Of a DNA stretch of 64,000 nucleotides, positions 42,937 to 52,382 are shown one piece after another. Each line of letters starts with the position of its first letter. Within the stretch, counting starts at the first letter, position 1. A model generated the notes under the pieces. It was not told the origin of the DNA, did not search any database, and saw only the letters and a list, made by a program, of their open reading frames with translations. A program made the position numbers and the translations under genes. Source of the stretch: Ciona savignyi (Eukaryota > Chordata > Ascidiacea > Phlebobranchia > Cionidae); the NCBI GenBank assembly GCA_000149265.1, contig CH003267.1, forward strand, positions 896,605 through 960,604, given 5' to 3'.

Positions 42937-43950
42937 ATGAACTCGTCTGTGGTTTCAAATGTAACAGATTTAAAAGACTACCAAGGTCAGAGGGTAGCTT
43001 CTCTTGTCGTTGCCATTTTGGTGGCTTGTGTTGGATCGTACATATTTACTGTGTTGGCCGTTTTTGAGGTCTTGGTGTACAAGAAGAACTCGGAGATAGG
43101 AACCTTGCGTCGGTCGAGGAATCGAAGCAATGTAATAAAGGACAGATCGGCCGACTCTATGAGATGGCTGTGTCTTGCAGCTTCGTTCCTGCTTTTATGG
43201 AGGGTTGCAGCCGAGTTTGTTGAGATACGTCACGGAGAAGATTCAAGACTAGTTTGCAAACACGTGAGAGAGATCAAAACTGTTCTCCATTCTGCCATAA
43301 TTACCTGCGTCTATCTCGTACTGTGGATACGTCAGAGAGGGTTCTACAAAATGGAAGCTTTAGCGCAGCTGAGTAACCCGATTATACGCAGCTTGAGTTT
43401 CTCGGTCGTAATAATCATGGCTGTTACAAACATCTGTACAGTTGTACTGTATTTGGCCTCAAGAGCATACACCAACTCTGCACGAGGGTGCGTAGTCGAA
43501 TGGAGCACAATTTGGAAACTACTACCTGGACTAATATTTTTTGTTTCAACCCTTCTTTTTCAAATTATCCTTTTAGGTTTGTTAATTAACCCGATATATC
43601 AACACATACGAGCGCTTAACAGCACAGGAATATCTAGGAGCGGATCAGGACCGTCTAAAGAAATGATTTTAGTGAAACGTGTAACCACTGCAACCGCTGT
43701 TGCAATAACGACGGACATATTATGTGGAATTGTCTCCGTCTTCGTTCTGAAGAAAGCCTACGGAAGTTCAAGACAACTGGTGTACGATATTGATATGCTG
43801 GTCTCTCTAACTGCGGTCATCGTATCTTTTAATGACTGGAGAACCAGGCTGTTTCCGTTTGCTGCAACTTCGGATTCAGTTGTCGGAACTGTTAAGAGAA
43901 AGGGAAATGCCGAGAACACAGAAGACACCGGCATATCTACAGTAGCATAG
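42937..43950 (+). CDS. Intronless seven-transmembrane receptor-like protein A
   Basis: A single exon of 337 codons. A short N terminus with two N-glycosylation sequons (N2, N8) precedes seven hydrophobic helices at about 20-48, 76-97, 112-131, 150-173, 195-221, 248-271 and 281-298. Cys107 at the start of helix 3 and Cys185 in the second external loop are placed like the conserved disulfide of rhodopsin-type receptors. Helix 3 ends LVLWIRQRGFY, where such receptors have DRY, and helix 7 ends SFNDWRTRLFPF instead of NPxxY. The tail has GTVKRK. It is paralogous to 44799-45797: shared features include KKNS after helix 1, D..AD.MR before helix 2, LW.RQR, DW..RLFPF and GTV(K/R)R. It is probably an orphan plasma-membrane receptor of a lineage-specific family; I know no named family with these motifs. 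ATTAAA at 43961 may be the poly(A) signal. Confidence 0.85.
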   Translation: MNSSVVSNVTDLKDYQGQRVASLVVAILVACVGSYIFTVLAVFEVLVYKKNSEIGTLRRSRNRSNVIKDRSADSMRWLCLAASFLLLWRVAAEFVEIRHGEDSRLVCKHVREIKTVLHSAIITCVYLVLWIRQRGFYKMEALAQLSNPIIRSLSFSVVIIMAVTNICTVVLYLASRAYTNSARGCVVEWSTIWKLLPGLIFFVSTLLFQIILLGLLINPIYQHIRALNSTGISRSGSGPSKEMILVKRVTTATAVAITTDILCGIVSVFVLKKAYGSSRQLVYDIDMLVSLTAVIVSFNDWRTRLFPFAATSDSVVGTVKRKGNAENTEDTGISTVA

Positions 43951-44798
43951 CCCTATAACTATTAAAACTGTTTTATTTGAACATTATAAATGTTATATCT
44001 TTATTTAATTCTTTCAATTACATTAAAAAATCACTTAACATTTATATAGTCCTGTTAAAATTTTAGCCATATTAAAAAAAATATTGTTTTCTCGGTTTCG
44101 CTGCAGTATTTCCTCGCTTTGGTTGTGTGTGCGAGTGATTAAGGACAGCATATAAATCCTATTGGTTTTAAACCTAGCCAGTGCTGGGCAAAACATACGG
44201 AGATGAAACCAATTCTATTCGTTCAAACGTGACTCCGTGAAACAATACAATGCAAAGTTCGTATTTTAATAAGTTTTCGAAACCGTTTTTATAAAAAAAT
44301 AAAAATTGTACTTAGCGTAGGTGTTGCTAAGGTGTGCACAGTAACATGTGTTTGTATAAACGAATGGAAAGCATTATAATAAACGTGCCATACCTTTGTC
44401 TAGATGACGCATTGTTTAGTTGTAGTGGACTCGTTTTTTTCTGTTTTGCTTCTCGATGCGTAATGGCCAGTTGTATATACCACGCCATCATATACTGGTA
44501 TTGCATATTCCCCGTTTCCTAAACGTGCGTATAGGAACTGAGCAGCTGCACGAATGTCAGCCGAAGACAATACCCGTTCTGTACGTAACACGAAATCATT
44601 TTTTATAGAGAACAGGTTTTTTTATGCAGCTCGAAATAGCAACGTGCGTCTTACCGACGAATGACTGAAATCGTCACCGACAGTGAATCAGAGATATCAT
44701 TCAAATATCCGCTTTAGTTCACAGCAAAAGGTTTAGTTCACAGCAGGTTACCAGATACTGCTATTGTTTTTGCCATACATCAACTACATGCAGCTAAG
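43951..44798. other. Spacer between the two 7TM genes
   Basis: AT-rich, about 850 bp, with no gene or clear repeat. It should hold the 3' end of gene A and the promoter of gene B. The directly repeated gtttagttcacagca lies at about 44730-44745, shortly before gene B, and tgcag sits 7 bases before its ATG. Confidence 0.5.
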
Positions 44799-45797
44799 AT
44801 GAATAACTGGACAGTAAGTGGTGTAGATCTTCGAATGTATGAAGAGCAGCGTATCGTCAGTCTCGTACTGAATATTGTAATTTGTCTGGTGATGCTGTAC
44901 CTAATTGGAGCACTTTCAGTGTACGAATACAGAGTGCTGAAAAAGAATTCAGTGTTCAATGCCCAGAGGTCGCTGATAGTTCGTGATACGGTGGCAGACA
45001 TGATGCGAAGAATTACCTTTATGGGAAGTATCGTCGGAATGATTATGTTCCTGCTTCTGTTTCCTGAAGTCGCTAAATCTGATATCTCGTCTGAAGTTTG
45101 TATTGGAATAAGGAAGACCTCAACATCTCTCTACGGTTTGGCGATGCTTGCAATTTACATTGTGCTGTGGCTTCGGCAACGCGCACTGTACAGGATTCGT
45201 TCAATAGCTTTAGCCACAAACAAATTCCTTCGGCTTTTAAGCAGGTTTATGATAGTACTTATTCTGGTGGGCGTGGTTGCAGCGACAAGTATACACTTAT
45301 ACAACAACATATATCAAGGCACGTCGTCTGGATGTGGGGTGTTCTTCAAAAACGACTATTTTCACATGGCATCGGCAATTACGTTCATTGTGTTCATTGT
45401 TCTATTTCAAGTAGTTCTTCTGTTCTTGCTTTTGTACCCAATGTACATCCACAAATCTCCAACAGCAAGTATCAAGCAGAGACACGTCCGGCTCATGAAA
45501 AGACTAATTGTCACTTCATCGTTAGCGACTTTAGTGGACTTATTCTGCACCCTCTTGCCAGAATTTTACCTGACCCACTCATACGGGACCTTTGGCCAGC
45601 TGCTGTACAACACGAATATTCTCATAGCATTGTTGTGTATTGTGTTATCGTTCAGAGACTGGAAAGCCAGGTTGTTTCCCTTCACATTGCGCCCAAGCAT
45701 GGTTGCTGGAACTGTACGACGAAGAAATACAGGAGAAAGGCCAAGGATGAACGGAGTACGAGTTCTTCCACCTGATAGTATCTCATCGTCAAGCTGA
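44799..45797 (+). CDS. Intronless seven-transmembrane receptor-like protein B
   Basis: A single exon of 332 codons, paralogue of the preceding gene in the same orientation. N3 is a glycosylation sequon (NWT). Seven helices are seen at about 19-46, 70-89, 109-125, 145-168, 189-216, 236-256 and 267-284. Cys101 (helix 3) and Cys179 (second external loop, SSGCG) fit the rhodopsin-type disulfide. Helix 3 ends IVLWLRQRALY, helix 5 is followed by LLYPMY, and helix 7 ends in LSFRDWKARLFPF. The tail contains GTVRRR and a Ser-rich end. Overall similarity to A is modest, but the motifs and loop lengths agree, so this is an old tandem duplicate under constraint. The first ATG of the frame is taken as start. 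AATAAA is at 46169. Confidence 0.85.
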   Translation: MNNWTVSGVDLRMYEEQRIVSLVLNIVICLVMLYLIGALSVYEYRVLKKNSVFNAQRSLIVRDTVADMMRRITFMGSIVGMIMFLLLFPEVAKSDISSEVCIGIRKTSTSLYGLAMLAIYIVLWLRQRALYRIRSIALATNKFLRLLSRFMIVLILVGVVAATSIHLYNNIYQGTSSGCGVFFKNDYFHMASAITFIVFIVLFQVVLLFLLLYPMYIHKSPTASIKQRHVRLMKRLIVTSSLATLVDLFCTLLPEFYLTHSYGTFGQLLYNTNILIALLCIVLSFRDWKARLFPFTLRPSMVAGTVRRRNTGERPRMNGVRVLPPDSISSSS

Positions 45798-46168
45798 TTT
45801 GAGTCAACGAACGTCGATTGCGACAGAATGCATCAAAATATTCCACTGCGAACATCAGATATGCATGCAATGACCATGGGTGTGAAAGGTTTCGAAGACG
45901 CCACGACGACGGTTCAAGACACGATTGGAAAAGCATAGAATATTCAATTGCATCACTGTCTGAAAATTTACTCCGGTAACCTGACTGTGGACATGAGGCA
46001 ATTACGCCCCTCTGTTCTATTCACGTGAATTAATATATCATATTCTAACTCTGATTTTCGTTCAAATAACCAAATATTTGATTGTAAAATAAGGTAGTCT
46101 ACAAAAAAATAAGAAGCAAAGCTTTTATACTTAAAAATAACACTGTTATTTGTTTTACTTTTGTGGTG

Positions 46169-46174
46169 AATAAA
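46169..46174 (+). terminator. Candidate poly(A) signal of 7TM gene B
   Basis: AATAAA lies about 370 bases after the stop codon, the first canonical signal downstream. Confidence 0.45.
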
Positions 46175-46683
46175 CATTTGTTTCTCTTTGTTGAAAGTTA
46201 AACTGTAAACTTACTTTTATGGGATGTATGTATAAACACATTGACGGCCAATAATTTAATTCGATGTAAACCAATAGATCTCGGATGACATCACTCTCAA
46301 GAGTAGCCGGACAAATATACATTGGCCTTCCTACCTTATAATATTAATATACGGATAATTTACCCTTAATTAGATTGATAGCTTCTCGCTGATTTAATTA
46401 CAGCAGCACACGGCTAATACAGCTCACAGACTCGTTGCCAGTCACACCATTTTATTGAGACGCATTGTTATAATATCACGTTTTATCAACGTGATAATTA
46501 CGTTAAAAGGGTAACATCAACAAAATAATCGAGATTTTTTATTTAATAGGCAGAAAAGGATCACATTCGAATTTCAGGAATGATTTAAATTTAAAAAGAC
46601 GCTTGCAAGTGTGTTTAATTTGCGCCTGAACAATGCGCTATAGTTTTGTTGCTAAAGGCCCCATTTAAACGTACAATCTTTGT

Positions 46684-46954
46684 ATAGGATATTCTTGTTT
46701 ATCCCCGTAAATGGTAAAACCAAGGGGGTTAACACACGGTCAGTCGTCAGGTCACCTCGCGCCCATCGTCGGGTTACCGTAGCTAATGCAGTGTGTTGTA
46801 TATGATAGATACGGTTCTTCAATTTAGTAAAACACATTTATCCACTGGGTTCAGACAATGTTCGTTTTGCCCCAAAATACAACCGAATTGAAATTTGAAA
46901 ACCTTTCGGCTGAAAGGCGTCGCTCTAAACCACTAGACTAATCTGTCAGACTAA
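46684..46954 (-). mobile_element. tRNA-derived SINE, family 1
   Basis: Tail, middle and head are present; the core is damaged (ttcgttttgccccaaaat). Confidence 0.82.
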
Positions 46955-47397
46955 CTAATCATAAATGTGAAGTTAATTACCAGTTCCCCATTCTGTCGTT
47001 TGTGCTATACAAATATTGGTTCCCAATTATGTAATTTATTTAACATATGAAGTTATGGGTTATCGGTTCCGTATCATTCCATTTTTGATTCTGCATGTGG
47101 AGTTATTTACTGGTACCGGTTTCATATTTCGTCATTCATTGTATGCAGAGCGACTGGCAACGTGGTATGACGCAGCTGTGTAAGTATCTGCGATAACGTG
47201 AAATTATTCTTAAGCAAAACCGCAAATCATCCTTGAACGCCTCAAGCTATGAGGGCAATGGAGAAATGTGCAGTTGGTCAGGCGAGTATGACGTTTCGTT
47301 ACGAGTCAGTCCAGCCACCATGCTGTTTGATTATATGCTAAAACGTCACAGAAAGAGTTTGGACTGGGTGATAAAAAATGAGGTTATTATATAGGGC

Positions 47398-47646
47398 AGT
47401 ATAGGATATTCATGTTTATCCCCGTAAATGACATAAGTAAGGGGGGTAAACAGACGGGAAATCGTCAGATTACCTCTCGCTCACCGCCGGGTTACGGAAT
47501 TGTAGTGTGTTGTATATGATAGACACGTTTCTTTAATTTAGAAGAACCAATTAATCCGCTAGGTTCAGGCAATGTCCGTTAAGTACCTTGCCCAAGGACA
47601 CAACTGACTAGGTAGCGACCAGTTTCGCACCTGCAACCGACAGGTT
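47398..47646 (-). mobile_element. tRNA-derived SINE, family 1, head truncated
   Basis: The copy runs from tataggatattcatgtttat to the B-box side (gtttcgcacctgcaacc) and lacks the outer tRNA-like head. Confidence 0.85.
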
Positions 47647-47864
47647 CAATAGATACAATTCACGAACCAAGCGTTATCCTTAAGAGACTCCGTCCATTTT
47701 CTAGTTTTACAAAACATTTTTTTTAATAAATCAAATTTACGGTGAACTTGATAACCATTTATTTAAAAAAAAACTTGGATAAAAAAAGTCTGCATTGCAT
47801 CTTTCTGATCTGTCCATATTAATACCAATACCGGTCAAATCGCTATCGGCAGGAAATCCATTCG

Positions 47865-48565
47865 CTTGATTGAAATAAAACTTATAACGAACTGGCAATC
47901 GTCAGATTACCGTAAAGTAACACATGGTAAATCCTCATTTAAAAATGTAAGTATGTTTCAGTGTGATATATATACTTAATACATTTCGTGTGTTTTAGTA
48001 CAACATATTATTCCAGCGGTAAAAAAAGCGATGTTAGCTAAGTATCCTTTGCCCAATTATATACAACCGACCAGCCAGCGTTTGGTTTGAATGTAGTCAG
48101 CGGTTTGATCCTTTCGGCTGCTCCTGCCCACCGACGCACTGACAGAGTGAGATTTCCGGCAGAGCATTAGCAGCGGAAGCAATTACAAACTCAACACAGT
48201 ATATCGACCTGCATGATGTGCGGAAACATTGGTAGAGATTTATTATAATATTACACACGAATAGTTCGGCCGGTTAGTCTGGTGGCTTAGTGCGACGCCT
48301 TTTAACCGAAAGATTGCAGGTTAGATTCTGGTCGCTATAGCTAATCGATTGTGTCCTTGGGCAAGGCGCTTGGCAGACATTGCCTAAACTCAGCGGATTA
48401 ATGGGTTCTACTAAATTAAAGAAACGTGTAAATCATACATAACACACTGCAATATCTCCGGTAACCTGTCGGCGGACGCGAGGTAATCTGACGATTGTCC
48501 GTGTGTTAACCCCCTTGGTTTTCCCACCACGGAAACAAACATGAAAATCCCATCTCCTTTCCTAC
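47865..48565 (-). repeat. Right arm of a ~700-bp inverted duplication
   Basis: The reverse complement of this segment aligns along its whole length with 40675-41385. Its last 300 bases are a plus-strand SINE (48267-48562). The arms are about 6.5 kb apart and bracket both 7TM genes. Confidence 0.85.
48267..48562 (+). mobile_element. tRNA-derived SINE, family 1, in the right arm of the inverted duplication
   Basis: A complete plus-strand copy, head ttcggccggttagtctggtg to tail aaacatgaaaatcccatctc. Confidence 0.88.
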
Positions 48566-49836
48566 TCTATACATGCCACGGATCGGCTACACGTTGAATT
48601 CGGGATATAAGTACTGGGCGGAATCAGAACAGCATGGAAGTATTACATGATGTAAGCTTTCCTGGAGTCAATGAATGAATCAAGTTAAAATGAATAATTT
48701 AATTCGAAATTGATAGAGATGTTGTTTATGTTTATTTTCGCTAATGGAAAAATTAAGGGGGTTATTATTAAAACGGAAATCGTCGAATTGGTGTTTGGGT
48801 TAATTTTTCATTGTGTTGTAGCTACGTCGGCTAACTATACAATTGAGGCAATTTCGGTTTAACCTTAGAAGTTCGTTGTATTGTGGCGTCCAGCAATTCT
48901 TTGGTTGCTTGGGGCTCGTCGAGTGCCTATGTCTTGTACTAAATCTGGCCTGAAGTCCCTTAGCTATTAAGACTTTGTATCGAAAGGTTTCTTTATTGCA
49001 GCTTATATACTGACATAGTAAAGTATATGCGGTAAAACATAGTAAAGTACATGCGCTGAAGGCTATGTATTTAAGGCCGTATTCCAGAACGCGTTTCTGA
49101 TAATAAAAAGAAAAATAATAATATGTCGACCGTATGTAGGCTAAGCTGTTATGTTATGTAGTAGATTCTGCATTGTTCCATATATTTTCTGCTTTTGGCC
49201 GCCTAATACCAACTTGTTTTCCTGTAGCGTAGCCTATAAATTGCCTCAACCCCGAGAAAGTTCTGTTTAATGACTATAATCCCTATTCAGGCTGTGTCGC
49301 CTTTTTTGTACATGTATCCGCCTATGCCGAAACGTGGTGTAATCGAATCAGTCTAAAAGTGTGGTCTAGCGAAACGACAAATTGAAAATCGTCTAATGAT
49401 ATGACAGTCTAAAATTCGACTAAAGAAACAAGAGTCTAATAACAACGTCTAACGGCACGGCAGTTTATGAAATTCGACCAATGAACCCAAAGTCTTAAGT
49501 AATAACGAATCTAACAGCGAAATTGAATAATTTGAACTGTATACACTTTACTGTGTCAGCTTATAAATAAAAGCGAGAATAAAAGCCCCTTCCATTAGTT
49601 GTCGGATTGCGAGAGTCATCTTCGCTGAATACTGTTAGCTAGGGAATTGTCAGACAAGATCAAGTGTCAAACAATAGAAACAAATAACACCTAATTTTTA
49701 CGAGACGCCACAGTTATATGGTAAAAGGATTAGACGGGAAGTATCCGCGCGGAAATTATAGCCGATTCACATGTCATAGGAAATGATTGGCAGGAGGAAA
49801 CAGCCACAGCCGTGCATGCGGGGCTTACTTCACAGT

Positions 49837-50210
49837 CCGACCGGTTAGTCTGGTAGTTTAGTGCGACGCCTTTCAATCGAAAGGTGGAAGATTCAAAACT
49901 GGTCGCTAGCTAGTCGGTTGTGTTCTTGGGCAAGGCAATTACCGGACATTGCCTGAACCCAGCGGATTAATGGGCTTCACTTATTAAAGGAACCTGTGTA
50001 TTATATACAACATACTGCAATAGCTCTGGTAACCCGACAGTGGGCACGAGGTGATCTGACGATTACCTAAGTCTTAACCGCCTTGGTTTTCCCATTCACG
50101 GAAATAAACATGAATATCGTATCCTATCCTACTTCAATAATTTTATCAAAACTTACTTGATTTTCCCATTCACCGGGTTAAAAATAAATATCCTATCCTA
50201 TACTACTTCA
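49837..50210 (+). mobile_element. tRNA-derived SINE, family 1, with duplicated tail
   Basis: A complete plus-strand copy (49837-50136) is followed by a second partial tail and flank. The phrase tacttcaataattttatcaaaactta occurs at both about 50130-50155 and 50203-50229, each time after gataaacat/aaataaatatcc tail sequence, so the 3' end plus flank was duplicated. Confidence 0.85.
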
Positions 50211-50229
50211 ATAATTTTATCAAAACTTA

Positions 50230-51410
50230 ATATAATGTGCAAAAAAGATATTACACAAACCGCGAATTTACTACAGTATTAAGGCAAGGTCTACTGTGAG
50301 TGCCGTGCTGTGCCCAAGGGAGCAATTGATCAGCTGGTGGCTGGTTTTGATTCATTGATCTTTCTGGCTGACTGCATACCGCTGACGTTTTTACTGACTA
50401 AGCTTGGCCAAAACTGGTCGTTACGTATTTTGACAATTTACTGGGTATTGGATATCACTAAGTTACGAAATCTTGCCACATGGACGCACATGTGCGTTTT
50501 TTTACCAAGTTCGAAAAAATTGTATTTCACATTAACCATACGGCCACACGCACTTTTGGCGGCTGAATTTAACGGCGAGGTCTGTTGGTAACACTCGTGT
50601 CGATTGTGCACCCCGGGCGGCTCATGGAAAACCTCGGCCCTTATTCGCATTGGAAGTTGTGCATTGTTTTGGCGGGAATTAAAATATGATGTATCGGCTT
50701 GTAGGGGTAATAGGTGGACATAATGTTATGTTTTGTTTAGATAATTTGACCCAAATTGTTTATGTTCCACCACGTTTAATCACGTTACGTCAAAAAACGA
50801 TAGGTGTAGGTTAAGTCGGTAAGGTCAATCTCCACTGTATGCAATATAACGGCATTATTCTTATTCTATTGAATAAGCCCACACCTGTATATGCTGTAAC
50901 CAAAGTCCAATTACCTTCCCATTTACAGGATGGTCAACGGTCCCTTTTTGGTGGGTGGCTGAATGTTAACTAATAGTGTAGTGGGAAACTGTAGGCTAAA
51001 TTAAAGTTTTTTTTTTCTTTTTTTATAATTTTCTTTATTTTTAGGAAGGCGCCAAACTAGATAACTTTTGGGTTTTTTGGTGCCTTCCTGTTTTGCTGTA
51101 GTTTTTTGCCAGTTGCCACAGTATTTTTTTTGTCAATTGTTGATTTTCAAATTGTTGGTGGTAAACGCTGCTGCGAAAGAAACAAAAATAAAAATTGTAT
51201 TGTAATCAATGGCCGTCTTATAACCCATATTTTGTGTTTATAACCCTGTTGCAAATCCCCATTGCTTGTTGTGTATATTCCTTGTTTTTGTGGTTGCACC
51301 TATTTGTTTTAAATGATTTTACACATCTTGTAAACAGGCTTTAACCCCAATCGCCAATCCCACACCCTGAAATGATTTCTGACTGGTTTACCTTTCTTAA
51401 GATGCTGCCA
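50230..51410. other. Intergenic DNA with a hairpin
   Basis: No gene is supported; the open frame at 50310-50591 starts with SINE-like sequence. A 14-bp near-perfect inverted repeat at 51043-51089 forms a hairpin. Confidence 0.5.
51043..51089. repeat. Inverted repeat / hairpin
   Basis: AGGAAGGCGCCAAA (51043-51056) faces TTTGGTGCCTTCCT (51076-51089): 14 positions with one mismatch and a 19-base loop. Confidence 0.75.
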
Positions 51411-51537
51411 TACTGTCGGGGCTAATCTGCAGAACGAGACAACACACTATATCATGAGCGGGACGGTTTATTTCGTTATTAACCTGAACGGGACGGAAAA
51501 GGATATATCATGATATAACCACCTCTTCATGATATAG

Positions 51538-51922
51538 GGTGCCTCTAAATACCGGTCCCTCTATTTTGTACAGGTCCGCTGGAGTTAGTTTTAAACATTG
51601 GGTTGGAGTTAGGGTTAGTTCTGGGGTTGAGATTAGTGTTTAGGGCAGGGCACTTGACCTATCGCTGGACCTGTAGCGGAACTGTACAAAATATAGGGAC
51701 CTTCTAAATACTACAGGATCGCTTGGAGCGCTTAGATCGCTTGAATCACTTAGATTGCTATGGAAAGTAATTCTAACCCTGTTCCAAAGACTAATCTCAA
51801 CCCCAGAACTAACTTTAACCTCAACCCTAACATTAATATCATGGCTTTTGTAATTAAGAATTATAGTAAGCAATCCAAGCGATTCAGGTGCTCCATGCGA
51901 TCCTGTAGTATTTAGAGGTACC
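51538..51922. mobile_element. MITE (ggtgcctctaaat ends) interrupted by a second MITE
   Basis: The outer element begins ggtgcctctaaatac and ends gtatttagaggtacc. Its interior matches the element at 53234-53481 in reverse orientation. An inner element (51553-51702) splits it near the left end. Confidence 0.8.
51553..51702. mobile_element. Inner MITE with 9-bp target-site duplication
   Basis: The ends cggtccctctattttgtaca and tgtacaaaatatagggacc are inverted repeats. The 9-mer tctaaatac flanks it at 51544-51552 and 51703-51711. A 9-bp duplication suggests a Mutator-like origin. Confidence 0.8.
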
Positions 51923-52382
51923 GCATAATATACCCTGTCTTGCTTAAATATTAGTGACGAAAATATCCTCGTGCCTATTTTCGCCTTGTCCTGCAGAATA
52001 ATGTGCTGTCCCTCCCCCTGGTCCCACAGATTAGTAAAGTCCCACTGTTGTTTGTTTTTGTGCATGTATAAAATTATTTAAATATTGAAAGTTGTCGGAG
52101 TCTCAGCAGAATACTGTTAGCTAGGGAATCGTCATGTCAGATTCAGTGTCAAATAATAGATGCAATTAAAAGTGATTTTGACGAAACCTTACAACCCCTT
52201 TTCATATCCACCTTCATAGGGTTTAACTTGATCCCATGATAGAGATTTACCAACTACTACGATATTAACAATGTTTTACTCATTTGTACAGGTCCTACAA
52301 TTCTCACAAACATATATTAAAATGTAACTAAATAAGATTTGGGTTAGAAAAAAGATTCTAAATATTTGGGTTGATTTGGATT

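Noticed and set aside
45098..45775. 225-codon plus-strand frame overlapping 7TM gene B
   Set aside because: It lies wholly inside the 7TM frame, lacks hydrophobic or domain structure and is a shifted-frame shadow.
51590..51650. Telomere-like ggttaggg words
   Set aside because: Only isolated degenerate occurrences (gttggagttagggttagttc) within MITE interiors, not a (TTAGGG)n array.
51640..52065. Minus-strand frame of 141 codons
   Set aside because: It spans the MITE pair and the unclassified repeat; its translated phrases recur with the repeat copies.
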